DNA from: Suilimivivens sp964393865
GTDB lineage: Bacteria; Bacillota; Clostridia; Lachnospirales; Lachnospiraceae
Reading direction: 5' to 3'
DNA length: 64,000 bases
NCBI GenBank assembly: GCA_964393865.1
Contig: CAYMUW010000006.1
Coordinates: forward strand, 1 to 64,000
Within the stretch, counting starts at the first letter, position 1. Every line of letters begins with the position of its first letter. The notes under the pieces are model-generated. The model made no database searches, was not told the origin of the DNA, and saw only the letters and a program-made list of their open reading frames with translations. The translations under genes and the position numbers were made by a program. Positions 25,689 to 35,021 of this stretch are shown here, piece after piece.

Positions 25689-26378
25689 TCAAACTTTAAA
25701 CCGGTATCCCACACCCCAAATTGTTTCTATATATTGAGGCTTTGCCGAATCATATTCGATTTTTTCACGTATTTTCTTAATATGCACCGTAACCGTTGCA
25801 ATATCCCCAATGGAATCCATATCCCAAATCTCCCGGAACAGCTCTTCTTTGGTATAAACATGATTGGGATTTTCCGCAAGGAAAGTGAGGAGATCAAACT
25901 CCTTGCCTGTAAATGCCTTTTCCACTCCGTCAACCATAACTCTTCTGGCAGTTTTATCAATGCGGATTCCGCGGATTTCAATGATATCGTTTGTTTTGAC
26001 GTTAGAGCCTACCAGTCTGTCATACCTTGCCAGATGTGCCTTTACCCTCGCTACCAGTTCACTGGGACTAAAGGGCTTGGTCATATAATCATCTGCTCCC
26101 AGTCCAAGGCCTCTTATCTTGTCGATGTCATCCTTCTTGGCCGAAACCATAATGATAGGAATATTCTTTTCTTCACGAATTTTTTTGCAGATTTCAAATC
26201 CATCTACACCCGGCAGCATCAGATCCAGTACAATCAAATCAAATTCCTCGGACATGGCGCTTGTAAGTCCCTCGTCCCCTCTGTTCTTAATCACTACCTC
26301 GAATCCGCTCAGCTCCAAATAGTCCTTTTCAAGATCTGCAATCGCTTCTTCGTCTTCAATAATTAATATTCTGCTCAT
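25689..26378 (-). CDS. OmpR-family response regulator
   Basis: 229 residues. Receiver domain with acidic pair (IIEDEE), phospho-acceptor Asp52 (VLDLMLPGVDGF) and Lys in YMTKPFSP; winged-helix DNA-binding domain ending in TIWGVGYRFKV. It directly follows its histidine kinase (22 nt). Targets are unknown; the neighbouring pseudouridine synthase gives no hint. Confidence 0.96.
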   Translation of the reverse strand: MSRILIIEDEEAIADLEKDYLELSGFEVVIKNRGDEGLTSAMSEEFDLIVLDLMLPGVDGFEICKKIREEKNIPIIMVSAKKDDIDKIRGLGLGADDYMTKPFSPSELVARVKAHLARYDRLVGSNVKTNDIIEIRGIRIDKTARRVMVDGVEKAFTGKEFDLLTFLAENPNHVYTKEELFREIWDMDSIGDIATVTVHIKKIREKIEYDSAKPQYIETIWGVGYRFKV

Positions 26379-26400
26379 TAGTTCATCTCCTTCTGATGGT

Positions 26401-27879
26401 TTATATTGTTTCCTGATACTTGCGAATTACAAAATGCATACAGGTTCCTTCTCCTTCTTTGCTGGTTGCCCAGATATAACCGCCATGATCCTCCACAATT
26501 TTCTTTACAATGGAAAGTCCGATACCGCTTCCGCCCTGTGCGGAATTTCTGGATGCGTCTGTCCGGTAAAACCGTTCAAATATCTTAGGCAGATCCTTTG
26601 CCGCAATTCCTTTTCCGTTATCCTCTATCTCAACGCGGATGGAATCAATTTCATCCAAAATGCGGATGGCAATCCTTCCCTTTTCCTTTTTCATATACTT
26701 AATACTGTTTCCGATAATATTGTTTATTACCCTCTTAAGCTGTTCCGGATCGGCAATAATCTGTGTATCCGGCGGCGCCAGATTCGAGTAATCCAGCTCT
26801 ATGTTTTTGGACTCCAGATCAAGTCCCACCTCTTCAATACAGTCACCGAAATACTCGGAAACATTAATTCTGTGAAAATGATAAGGAATGCGGTTGGAAT
26901 CAATTCCCGAATAGACAGTCAGCTCATTAATCAGCCGATCCATGTCATTAGCCTTATTATAAATGGTTCTGATATATTTATCCATCTTTTCCGGCGTATC
27001 CGCAACACCATCCATAATTCCTTCCACATAACCCTTAATTGCCGTGATCGGCGTTTTCAGATCATGGGAAATATTGCTTACCAGCTCTTTATTCTGCTTC
27101 TCTGCAAAAATTTTCTCATCGGTGGACTCTTTCAGCCGAAGCCTCATATCCTCATAATTCCGGTAAAGCTCTCCTATCTCACCGTCCTCCTTGTTCGGAA
27201 GCATATATTCCAGATTTCCTTCTGCAATATTCTGCATGGCAATGTTCAGTTGATTAATGGGAGTAAATACGCCTCTGCTGATCCAGTTGGTGAGAAACAA
27301 GCTGGTAAAGATCAGTATAATCATAATGGCAATTGCCATATAAACAAACAACTCTTTCGACAATACGGAATTTGCTCTGGTAATAACGAAAAAGCTTCCC
27401 TCACTGCCATCCGTAAACCGGAAATCCATTTGTCTGACCAGCTTCTTCATGTCATCATAATAGATGCTCTGTCCCGGCTGCTGTGTTATGTCCTCTTCTT
27501 CAAAGTCCGGCAGCTTATCAAATATCTGCCTGGCTGCCAGTTCATTTCCCGTATAATAAACGGTATCATCCTTTCGCACTAATATGTATGAGGCTCTGTC
27601 CGTAATTTTATCGTTAATCTGGGCAAGTACATCCATATCCTCTAATTTGGACGGTTCCTCGTCCAAAAGCATTTTGACCTCCAAAAAAATTTCATCCGAA
27701 ATCAGTCTGGACGCCTGAGTCGGGTCTATCAACATATTATAATCATTGCTACGAATACCATATTCCTCCTGCCCTTTGGACAAATAGGTTCCTATGCACA
27801 AAAAAGCGGTACACGCCAAAACAAGCGGAAGCAAAATAATAGTAAGAAATGTAACAATTAATCTGGTTTTAAATTTCAT
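26401..27879 (-). CDS. Membrane sensor histidine kinase
   Basis: About 492 residues from the ATG at 27879. First membrane helix at the start, an extracellular sensor region of about 140 residues, a second helix (MAIAIMIILIFTSLFLTNWI), HAMP, H-box NISHDLKTPITAIKGY with the phosphorylated His, N-box NNIIGNSIKYM, DNGKGI and GGSGIGLSIV. It is the partner of the response regulator 22 nt downstream. The signal cannot be inferred from the extracellular domain. Confidence 0.95.
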   Translation of the reverse strand: MKFKTRLIVTFLTIILLPLVLACTAFLCIGTYLSKGQEEYGIRSNDYNMLIDPTQASRLISDEIFLEVKMLLDEEPSKLEDMDVLAQINDKITDRASYILVRKDDTVYYTGNELAARQIFDKLPDFEEEDITQQPGQSIYYDDMKKLVRQMDFRFTDGSEGSFFVITRANSVLSKELFVYMAIAIMIILIFTSLFLTNWISRGVFTPINQLNIAMQNIAEGNLEYMLPNKEDGEIGELYRNYEDMRLRLKESTDEKIFAEKQNKELVSNISHDLKTPITAIKGYVEGIMDGVADTPEKMDKYIRTIYNKANDMDRLINELTVYSGIDSNRIPYHFHRINVSEYFGDCIEEVGLDLESKNIELDYSNLAPPDTQIIADPEQLKRVINNIIGNSIKYMKKEKGRIAIRILDEIDSIRVEIEDNGKGIAAKDLPKIFERFYRTDASRNSAQGGSGIGLSIVKKIVEDHGGYIWATSKEGEGTCMHFVIRKYQETI

Positions 27880-28030
27880 GGCAGGCTCCCTTACCCTTTT
27901 CAAGGGCAGAGTGTCATAAAACCCAATCTGCCCTGATAAATATTATAGCACAGTCGGAAACTACAGTTTATAAAAGAATAGAAGAAACTATTAAAAATTT
28001 ATAAAACGCAAAATAATTGATAATTCGCTA

Positions 28031-28077
28031 TTGACAATTTTTATCATTTTGCTATACTAATAACAGTAATAATTACT
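28031..28077 (+). promoter_or_regulatory. perR-rbr promoter with an overlapping PerR/Fur-type palindrome
   Basis: TTGACA 28031-28036 and TATACT 28053-28058 (16-bp spacer). Seven bases after the -10 a perfect palindrome AGTAATAATTACT (28065-28077) covers the likely transcription start. Its A/T-rich, odd-centre form resembles PerR boxes, so autorepression by the downstream Fur-family protein is likely. Confidence 0.7.
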
Positions 28078-28103
28078 ATTTTAAAAACCAGAAAGGAAAT
28101 TGC

Positions 28104-28490
28104 ATGAATCTAAAGCACAGTAAACAGCGGGATTCTATAAAAGAATTTCTGGCCACCAGAAAGGATCATCCTACTGCAGACACTGTATACATAAATGTTC
28201 GTCAGTCTTTTCCCAATATCAGTCTGGGAACAGTGTATCGAAATCTTACCCTTCTTGCCGATATCGGTGAGATTACAAGACTTCGAGTAGGTGATGGCGT
28301 AGACCATTTTGATTATGATACTACACCTCATTATCACTTTGTTTGTTCTGAATGTGGAAGCATCACTGACCTTGATATGACATTCATGGAAAAGATTACA
28401 GAAACTGCACAGGAAAACTTTGATGGTGAAATTGAGGGACATGTGACTTGGTTTTATGGCCGCTGTTCAAATTGTACCCGAAAGCATTAA
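28104..28490 (+). CDS. perR: Fur-family peroxide-type repressor (PerR-like)
   Basis: 128 residues. Winged-helix N-terminus (HPTADTVYINVRQSFPNISLGTVYRNLTLL), His/Asp metal-site segment (GDGVDHFDYDTTPHYHFVC) and two CxxC zinc pairs (CSEC, CSNC). The co-transcribed rubrerythrin 30 nt downstream and the palindrome at the promoter support a PerR (peroxide) role rather than iron (Fur) or zinc (Zur). Oxidation of the regulatory metal site would release repression. Confidence 0.88.
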   Translation: MNLKHSKQRDSIKEFLATRKDHPTADTVYINVRQSFPNISLGTVYRNLTLLADIGEITRLRVGDGVDHFDYDTTPHYHFVCSECGSITDLDMTFMEKITETAQENFDGEIEGHVTWFYGRCSNCTRKH

Positions 28491-28519
28491 AATTTTTTAT
28501 AAGAAAAGGAGAATAAGTT

Positions 28520-29059
28520 ATGAAATTTGTATGTCAGGTATGTGGTTATGTTTACGAAGGAGATGCTGCTCCGGAGAAGTGCCCCGTTTGTAATGCACCC
28601 GCTGAGAAGTTTACTGCTCAGAGTGCAGACAAGACATGGGCTGCAGAGCATGTTGTAGGTGTTGCTCAGGGTGTATCCGAGGATATTCTTAAGGATCTCA
28701 GAGCAAACTTCAACGGTGAATGTACAGAGGTTGGTATGTATCTCGCAATGTCTAGAGTTGCTCACAGAGAAGGCTATCCTGAAATTGGTTTATACTGGGA
28801 AAAAGCTGCTTGGGAAGAAGCAGAGCATGCTGCAAAATTTGCTGAATTGTTAGGCGAAGTTGTAACAGACTCCACTAAGAAAAACCTTGAAATGAGAGTA
28901 GAAGCTGAGAACGGCGCTACAGCAGGTAAGGTTGATCTTGCAAAACGTGCAAAAGAGCAGAACCTTGACGCTATCCATGACACCGTACACGAAATGGCCC
29001 GCGACGAGGCAAGGCACGGCAAGGCCTTTGAAGGGTTGTTAAAGAGATACTTTGGTTAA
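28520..29059 (+). CDS. rbr: Reverse rubrerythrin
   Basis: 179 residues with the rubredoxin-like Fe(SCys)4 domain first (CQVCGYVYEG then CPVCNAP) and the ferritin-like di-iron domain second (NGECTEVGMYLAMSR, EEAEHAAKFAEL, ARDEARHGKAF). This domain order defines reverse rubrerythrins, NADH-linked peroxide and oxygen reductases of anaerobes such as Clostridium acetobutylicum. Co-transcribed with perR and closed by a strong terminator. Confidence 0.95.
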   Translation: MKFVCQVCGYVYEGDAAPEKCPVCNAPAEKFTAQSADKTWAAEHVVGVAQGVSEDILKDLRANFNGECTEVGMYLAMSRVAHREGYPEIGLYWEKAAWEEAEHAAKFAELLGEVVTDSTKKNLEMRVEAENGATAGKVDLAKRAKEQNLDAIHDTVHEMARDEARHGKAFEGLLKRYFG

Positions 29060-29073
29060 GCTACAAGCCATGC

Positions 29074-29132
29074 AATAAAGTAAAAAACACAGTCGGGGAG
29101 CTTGCTCACGAGACTGTGTTTTTTGCTTTATT
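29074..29132 (+). terminator. Strong terminator after rbr
   Basis: AAAAAACACAGTC (29082-29094) pairs with GACTGTGTTTTTT (29112-29124). A further AATAAAG/CTTTATT outer match (29074-29080, 29126-29132) extends it. The remaining gap to 29287 shows no gene or motif that I can support. Confidence 0.88.
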
Positions 29133-29286
29133 AGACGGCGACAGCCGGCTTCTGTTTACTTTTCTCTAATTTCAAACAAATCCGTAACATCGCACTACCG
29201 CACTTAGAGTGCCCTTTTAAGATATTTATAAAACTGAGAAATATTAAAAAACTTCCGGCACCTTTACCGGTTCCTTTCAAATTATA

Positions 29287-29322
29287 GAAAAAGAGGATGA
29301 AGAACTTTGCTCCATCCTCTTT
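29287..29322 (-). terminator. Terminator of the PRTase-like gene
   Basis: AAAGAGGATG (29290-29299) and CATCCTCTTT (29313-29322) form a perfect 10-bp stem with a 13-nt loop. On the minus strand it is followed by TTC after a T-run. Confidence 0.75.
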
Positions 29323-29327
29323 CGGTT

Positions 29328-29969
29328 TTATTTAATCGTCGAATATCCAAACGCATTGGCAAATGCATCAATAGCCTTTTTCTCCTTACACAGGCTGCAG
29401 CCATCAGGATTGTAAGCCTTATAATCGGGAATATCCGCAATGGTAAACAGAGATTTAATAGGAATTCCCATCACACTGTTGGCTGCACTAAACACAGCGC
29501 TGATTCCGCTTATGTTTGCTCCGTAATAGCTAAGTGCCTGAACTGCCTTATTGATAGTCTGGCCGGTAGTTGCCGAAGCCAACAGAAGCAGAACATTTTT
29601 CCCCTTAATCATAGGCAGGAAATTCTCTCTGAACAAAATCTGTCCCGAACTGACATATTCCGGTGTTATTATGTATATTGTCTTATGAGAATTCATGGAA
29701 TAAATACCGGCTCTTGTCAGCTCCTCTGCAAGAAACGCACCGATAATTTCGCATCCGTCCATACATACAATAGTATCAATAACGGTAGTAACCGCTATCT
29801 GCCGGCTTAATTCTTTGGCAGCCAGAGACGCCTCACTAAGCCTTGACTTCAAAGTAGTCATATCCAAAAAATAATTTACATGTGAATTGGGGGTTACGAA
29901 ATGCCCGGGAATTGCTTTTAAAATAACATTGGGATGTTCCTTAGATTGAATTTTGATCATATCCTGCAT
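29328..29969 (-). CDS. Phosphoribosyltransferase-like protein (orotate PRTase fold)
   Basis: 213 residues. The central VLLLLASATTGQTINKAV aligns with the PRPP loop of type I PRTases, but the usual acidic pair before T-G-x-T is replaced by Ala-Ser, so PRPP chemistry is doubtful. The C-terminus has a CSLCKEKK motif that could bind a metal. It sits 167 nt downstream of ahcY on the same strand. An orotate-PRTase-family regulator or degenerate enzyme is possible. Function unknown. Confidence 0.65.
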   Translation of the reverse strand: MQDMIKIQSKEHPNVILKAIPGHFVTPNSHVNYFLDMTTLKSRLSEASLAAKELSRQIAVTTVIDTIVCMDGCEIIGAFLAEELTRAGIYSMNSHKTIYIITPEYVSSGQILFRENFLPMIKGKNVLLLLASATTGQTINKAVQALSYYGANISGISAVFSAANSVMGIPIKSLFTIADIPDYKAYNPDGCSLCKEKKAIDAFANAFGYSTIK

Positions 29970-30136
29970 ATGACAAACCTCCTTTTATCGTGTAATTCCA
30001 GCTTATGTGCTTTATGTAAATAGAAATATACATAAATTGTTCGAAAATATTGTATTTATATTGTAAATCATTATACAATTTTAATCAATTCTTTTATTTG
30101 TCTTTCTTTTGCTTTTTAACTAAATTTTCATTTTCC

Positions 30137-31387
30137 TTATGCCAGGGTATAGCTGTTCAAATACTTCTTCTGCTCCGGCGTAAGCACGTCAATCTTCTTT
30201 CCAAGAAAAGCAAGCTTTCTCTTGGCTACATCATTGTCCACCTCTTTCGGTACATCAATCAGCTTCTCTGTAAGCTCGCTGCCATGCTCCACCAGATATT
30301 TGGCGGAAAGCGCCTGAATTGCGAAGCTCATATCCATAATCTCTGCGGGATGTCCGTCGCCTGCTGCCAGATTAACAAGACGTCCCTCTGCCAGTACAAA
30401 AATCCATTGGCCGGTAGGAAGCTTATAGCCCATAATGTTCTTTCTCTGCTCTCTGGTTTCCACTGCGATCTCGCGGAGCCTTGCCATATCGATTTCACAG
30501 TCAAAATGGCCTGCATTGCAAAGAATAGCGCCATCCTTCATAACCGCAAAATCTTCTTCATCAATGACCTTGTCGCAGCCCGTAACGGTTACAAAGAAAT
30601 CGCCCACCTTAGCAGCCTCATTCATAGGCATTACATCGAAACCATCCATAACCGCTTCAATTGCTTTAATAGGATCAATCTCTGTAACAATAACTCTTGC
30701 GCCAAGTCCCTTTGCTCTCATTGCGGTACCCTTGCCGCACCATCCGTAACCTGCTACTACAACAATTTTTCCTGCCACAATCAGATTCGTAGTGCGGTTG
30801 ATGCCATCCCATACAGACTGCCCCGTACCGTAACGATTATCAAACAGATGCTTGCAGTCTGCATTATTTACACGAACCATAGGGAATTTTAGTTCTCCTG
30901 CTCTGTTCATGGCCTCCAAACGGATAATTCCTGTGGTGGTCTCCTCACAGCCTCCGATAATGGCGGGAATTAATTCGGGCATCTGTGTGTGAACCATATT
31001 TACCAGGTCACCGCCGTCATCAATAATAATGTTGGGGCCTGCCTCAAGAACATGGTGGATATGCATCTTATATTCCTCCGGCGTACAATCATACCATGCA
31101 TGAACCTCCAAGCCTGCCTTAACCAGCGCTGCTGCCACATCATCCTGTGTGGAAAGAGGGTTGGAGCCTGTCACATACATCTGTGCTCCGCCTGCCTTAA
31201 GCACCTTGCAAAGATATGCCGTCTTTGCCTCCAAATGTACGGATAAGGCTATTTTCTTTCCTGCGAAGGGCTTTGTAACGGAAAACTCCTCCTCCAGGGT
31301 ACGAAGCAGATCACAATTTCTTTTGACCCACTCAATTTTGCGTTCGCCTGATTCGGCTAAATTAATGTCTCTGATTTCACTGTTCAT
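30137..31387 (-). CDS. ahcY: Adenosylhomocysteinase
   Basis: 416 residues with the NAD-binding motif VVVAGYGWCGKGTAMRAKG and the conserved LTRPF-like and DNRYGTGQSVWDGI segments of SAHH; the C-terminal YLNSYTLA lacks the eukaryotic/proteobacterial Lys-Tyr ending, as in short bacterial and archaeal forms. It reversibly splits S-adenosylhomocysteine (SAH) to adenosine and homocysteine. No SAH riboswitch was evident in the 98-nt upstream gap, which holds a short AGTGATG/CATCACT inverted repeat (31436-31463) without a T-run. Confidence 0.97.
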   Translation of the reverse strand: MNSEIRDINLAESGERKIEWVKRNCDLLRTLEEEFSVTKPFAGKKIALSVHLEAKTAYLCKVLKAGGAQMYVTGSNPLSTQDDVAAALVKAGLEVHAWYDCTPEEYKMHIHHVLEAGPNIIIDDGGDLVNMVHTQMPELIPAIIGGCEETTTGIIRLEAMNRAGELKFPMVRVNNADCKHLFDNRYGTGQSVWDGINRTTNLIVAGKIVVVAGYGWCGKGTAMRAKGLGARVIVTEIDPIKAIEAVMDGFDVMPMNEAAKVGDFFVTVTGCDKVIDEEDFAVMKDGAILCNAGHFDCEIDMARLREIAVETREQRKNIMGYKLPTGQWIFVLAEGRLVNLAAGDGHPAEIMDMSFAIQALSAKYLVEHGSELTEKLIDVPKEVDNDVAKRKLAFLGKKIDVLTPEQKKYLNSYTLA

Positions 31388-31485
31388 GATAGTTTCCTCC
31401 TTTAGCTTTTACATTATCAGCCGAATTTTTATTATAGTGATGGTCGTCTGTCCTATCATCACTGTTTGCCATTGCCTTATCCTGC

Positions 31486-32787
31486 TTAATAAGTTTTCTC
31501 ATTCAAGCCCATTCTGACAATGATCTCGTTAATTTTACCATATACCAGCTCTTCATCCAAAGTCAGAACTCTGCGGTTTTCCATAGTAATCCGCCCGTCA
31601 ATGATTACTGTTTCAACCTCAGACCCGTTAGCAGAGTAAGAAAGACCTGCCAGCAGATTATTTCTGGGAGTCAAAGAAGGTGTATTTAAATTTAAGATGG
31701 CAATATCCGCTTTCTTTTCCGCCTCTAAACTTCCGATCTCCTGATCCAGCCCTAAGGCTTTGGCGCCGTTTATGGTAGCAATGCGGAAATTTTCCTTTGC
31801 GCTGATGCACTGCGGCGTCCGTTTTACTCCCTTATGAATCAGCGCAAGCAGACTCATTTCATGGAACATATTTAAGCTGTTGTTGGATGCGGCGCCGTCC
31901 GTTCCAAGGCAGACATTGATTTCCTTTGAGAGCATTTCCGGAACCGGTGCAAAGCCGTTGCCCAGCTTCATATTGCTGGCAGGATTGGTGACTACACTGA
32001 CGTTTTTCGCCTTCAAAATGTCCATATCGGCCTCTGTAATCTGAACGCAGTGGGCTGCAATTGCCGGAACATCAAAAAGTCCGTTTCGATCAGCCATTTC
32101 AATGGGCGTACATCCATACTTTTCCTTAATCTGCTCTATTTCGCTGACACTTTCGGAAAGGTGTACATGAATCCGCATATTGTTTTTCTTTGCTTCCTCA
32201 GACACAATCCTCATGTAACCTTCATCACAGGTATAAGGCGCATGAGGAGCCAGCATAAAGCTTAAACGGTCACAATCCTGAAAGGCATCTCTCTCCTCGT
32301 AAGCCTGCTTTAAGCGGATTTGCCCTGCCTCATCATTTCCGCTTCCCACCAGTCCTCTGGAGACAACCGCCCTCATGCCGGATTCCTTTACCGCTCTGGT
32401 TGTCTGATGAATATTCATCTGCATATCGTTAAAGCAGGTGGTTCCGCTTTTCATCATCTCAATAATGGCAAGACATGCGCCCCAGTAGGTATCCTCATCC
32501 GTCATCTTTTGCTCAATGGGATCAATGCTTCCAAACAGCCAGTCCATAAAACTTAAGTCATCTGCCACATTCCGCATAAAAGACATATAGGAGTGGGTAT
32601 GACAGTTTACAAGTCCCGGTATGGCAAGCCTGTCCTTACCGTCAATCACCTTATCCTCCTGAAATCCCTCCGGCATATCACCGACAGCGGCAATTTTATT
32701 TCCTTCGATAAAGATATTTGTTTCCTTAATTACATCGCTTTCCCCTTCCGGCAAAACCGCCAGAATATTTTTTATTACGATTCCCAT
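31486..32787 (-). CDS. mtaD: SAH/MTA deaminase (amidohydrolase)
   Basis: About 433 residues from MGIVIKN (32787). Metal-dependent amidohydrolase motifs: VNCHTHSYMSFMRN, HAPYTCD, IHVHLSES, and GTDGAASNNSLNM. It fits the 5-methylthioadenosine/SAH deaminase family, which converts SAH to S-inosylhomocysteine. Placement directly before ahcY supports SAH turnover, since some SAHH-like enzymes use S-inosylhomocysteine. Guanine/other nucleoside deaminase activity cannot be excluded. Confidence 0.88.
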   Translation of the reverse strand: MGIVIKNILAVLPEGESDVIKETNIFIEGNKIAAVGDMPEGFQEDKVIDGKDRLAIPGLVNCHTHSYMSFMRNVADDLSFMDWLFGSIDPIEQKMTDEDTYWGACLAIIEMMKSGTTCFNDMQMNIHQTTRAVKESGMRAVVSRGLVGSGNDEAGQIRLKQAYEERDAFQDCDRLSFMLAPHAPYTCDEGYMRIVSEEAKKNNMRIHVHLSESVSEIEQIKEKYGCTPIEMADRNGLFDVPAIAAHCVQITEADMDILKAKNVSVVTNPASNMKLGNGFAPVPEMLSKEINVCLGTDGAASNNSLNMFHEMSLLALIHKGVKRTPQCISAKENFRIATINGAKALGLDQEIGSLEAEKKADIAILNLNTPSLTPRNNLLAGLSYSANGSEVETVIIDGRITMENRRVLTLDEELVYGKINEIIVRMGLNEKTY

Positions 32788-32852
32788 GCTTTTCCTTTCC
32801 AAATATATTTGCAGACCGCTTTATCACCTGTACCGATCCGCAATTTTCATAG

Positions 32853-33812
32853 TTATAAGTTAACAATGTTTCTGTTTTCACCCTTTAAAAAGGCCTCAAT
32901 ATTCTTATATGTCTCCGTAACGCATCGTTGCCTTGCCTCAGTGCTTGCCCATGCCAAATGGGGGGTGATAATCAATCTGTTACTGTCCGTAAATTTACTC
33001 AAAGGATTACTGTCCTTCATGGGCTCAGTACTCGTCACATCCAAGCCTGCTGCCGCAATATATCCTTCCGTAAGCGCAGTATAAAGATCCTGATCGTTGA
33101 CCACCGGACCTCTGGCTACATTAATCAGCACAGCGCTCTTTTTCATTTTTTGCAGAGCGTCCAGATCAATCAGATTTCTTGTCCTGTCACTTAACGGACA
33201 ATGCAGAGAAAGCACATCCGATTCCGCAAGCAGAGTATCAAACTCTACCCTCTCGTAATCGGTACAGGTACTGTTTCCCGAAGCGGAATAAAAAATAACT
33301 CTGCTGCCGAAGGCCTGGGCAATCTCTGCCACTTTCCTTCCGATATTTCCCATACCCACAATGCCCCACGTTTTACCGGCAAGCTCCGTAAAGGGAAGAT
33401 CAAAGTTGGAAAAGCGATCCTGAGCGGCATAAGCGCCGGATTTCACATATTCGTCATAATGACGAAGCTTTTCCAGCACATAAAAACACAGTGCAAAGGT
33501 ATGCTGAGCCACTGCATCTGTGGAATAATTTACGATATTGGCAACCTTAATGCCTCTGGCTTTGCAGTATTCAATATCCACATTGTCAAAGCCTGTGGCA
33601 AACTCACAAATCAGCTTTACATTCGCCGAGTCCTTAAGCGTATCCGCATTTAAAGGGGCTTTATTGGCTATGATAATCTCCGCATCCCGAATCCTTTCCT
33701 TTACATTCACCACTGTTGTGTTGGGATATTCGGTCATCTCGCCAAACTGCTTAAAAACATCCGTTGAGATATCCAGACCCACACTGTTCCTCTCCAAAAT
33801 AACAATTTTCAT
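32853..33812 (-). CDS. D-isomer-specific 2-hydroxyacid dehydrogenase
   Basis: About 319 residues from the ATG at 33812. The Rossmann motif TWGIVGMGNIGRKVAEIA, catalytic NVARGPVVN (Arg), a conserved Glu in LDVTSTEPMKDSNPL and HLAWAS (His) make it a member of the hydroxypyruvate/glycerate/lactate dehydrogenase family. The exact substrate is unclear. It lies 65 nt upstream of the SAH deaminase gene on the same strand, perhaps one transcript. Confidence 0.9.
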   Translation of the reverse strand: MKIVILERNSVGLDISTDVFKQFGEMTEYPNTTVVNVKERIRDAEIIIANKAPLNADTLKDSANVKLICEFATGFDNVDIEYCKARGIKVANIVNYSTDAVAQHTFALCFYVLEKLRHYDEYVKSGAYAAQDRFSNFDLPFTELAGKTWGIVGMGNIGRKVAEIAQAFGSRVIFYSASGNSTCTDYERVEFDTLLAESDVLSLHCPLSDRTRNLIDLDALQKMKKSAVLINVARGPVVNDQDLYTALTEGYIAAAGLDVTSTEPMKDSNPLSKFTDSNRLIITPHLAWASTEARQRCVTETYKNIEAFLKGENRNIVNL

Positions 33813-34091
33813 ATGACCTCTCCTCATCCATTTTTTATGATCGGATTCCTTACCACATTCATGATAAACGAAATCCCCATATATACTTACATAATATCAT
33901 TATACAAAATTATTGCAGGATTGCAAAGCATGTCCGTCGGTCTTATTGCTCGCAGAGACAAATGCAGCCAGATTTTGCATTTCAGGATACTTCACATTCT
34001 TGACATGTCATCCGCCTCGTGATACCCTTCGTTTGAACTCCTTTTACTCTGGAGCTTGTATCAAAAGCATAAAACAAAGGATCTGTTATTT

Positions 34092-34982
34092 ATGGAAACA
34101 TCATCCAATTCCGAACATTCAGCAAAGCTTAAATTAATATCCGCCATGATTGCATTTGGAACCATTGGAATTTTTGTACGTTATATTCCTCTTTCCTCCA
34201 GCATGATTGCCCTGGTCAGAGGTATTGTAGGCACCCTTTTTCTCATTCTTGTTACCCTGCTTCAAAAAACCTGGATTTCCGGTGCCGCCGTCAAAAAAAA
34301 TTTACTCCCCCTATGCCTTTCCGGTGCTTTTATCGGAATCAACTGGATTTTGCTTTTCGAGTCCTACCGCTATACCACAGTTGCAACCGCTACCCTGTGC
34401 TACTACTTTGCGCCTATATTTGTGATAGTAGCTTCTCCCTTTCTCTTAAAGGAAAAGCTGACCTTCAAAAAAATTCTTTGCATTTTAGGCGCCTTAATCG
34501 GAATGGTACTAATCTCCGGCGTTGTTCAAAATAAGGGGATTAACTTATCGGAAATGAAAGGAATTTTCTTCGGCATCGGAGCGGCTGTTTTCTATGCCAG
34601 CGTTATCCTTTTAAATAAAAAAATTAAGGATATTTCCGCATACGATAAAACCATTATGCAGCTTACAAGCGCATCTGTGGTACTGCTTCCCTACACCCTG
34701 CTTACCGAAAACCGGGCGGATATTTCCTTAACTCCAACTGCTGTTATACTGCTTCTAGTGGTAGGTATTTTGCACACCGGCATATGCTATACCCTTTATT
34801 TCGGTTCCATGCGGTATCTGAAAGCACAGACAGTAGCAATTTTCAGCTATATTGACCCTGTTGTGGCTATTATTTTATCCGCACTAATCCTCCATGAAAA
34901 AATGGATTTGTTCAGTATTTTAGGAGCCGTAATGATACTTGGCTCCACATTAATCAGTGAATTGAAGCCCCGTCAAAAATAA
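34092..34982 (+). CDS. EamA/DMT-family transporter
   Basis: About 296 residues with ten membrane helices in two EamA repeats; the end of repeat two has the typical GSMRYLKAQTVAIFSYIDPVVAIILSALILHE motif region. It should export small metabolites. Start chosen at the ATG at 34092. It directly precedes the trp T-box leader and runs the same way, so an amino-acid-related substrate is possible but not shown. The 264-nt gap upstream (33828-34091) shows no supported gene. Confidence 0.88.
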   Translation: METSSNSEHSAKLKLISAMIAFGTIGIFVRYIPLSSSMIALVRGIVGTLFLILVTLLQKTWISGAAVKKNLLPLCLSGAFIGINWILLFESYRYTTVATATLCYYFAPIFVIVASPFLLKEKLTFKKILCILGALIGMVLISGVVQNKGINLSEMKGIFFGIGAAVFYASVILLNKKIKDISAYDKTIMQLTSASVVLLPYTLLTENRADISLTPTAVILLLVVGILHTGICYTLYFGSMRYLKAQTVAIFSYIDPVVAIILSALILHEKMDLFSILGAVMILGSTLISELKPRQK

Positions 34983-34986
34983 AATG

Positions 34987-35015
34987 TTGACATTTTTCCC
35001 TTTCAGCAGTATGAT
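34987..35015 (+). promoter_or_regulatory. trp operon promoter
   Basis: TTGACA 34987-34992, TATGAT 35010-35015, 17-bp spacer. It starts just after the stop codon of the EamA gene; the transcript would begin near 35022, directly at the T-box stem I. Confidence 0.85.
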
Positions 35016-35021
35016 TATTGT

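Noticed and set aside
26434..27582. Long plus-strand open frame (382 codons) opposite the histidine kinase
   Set aside because: It is antisense to clear kinase motifs (HAMP, H-box, N-box), its translation shows no domain, and it has no ribosome-binding site. It is a shadow of the kinase codon pattern.
31388..31485. SAH riboswitch before ahcY
   Set aside because: The gap is short, A/T-rich and lacks the G/C-rich conserved core; only a small inverted repeat is present.
33813..34091. Small open frames before the EamA gene
   Set aside because: They overlap, lack convincing ribosome-binding sites and show no domain; treated as intergenic.
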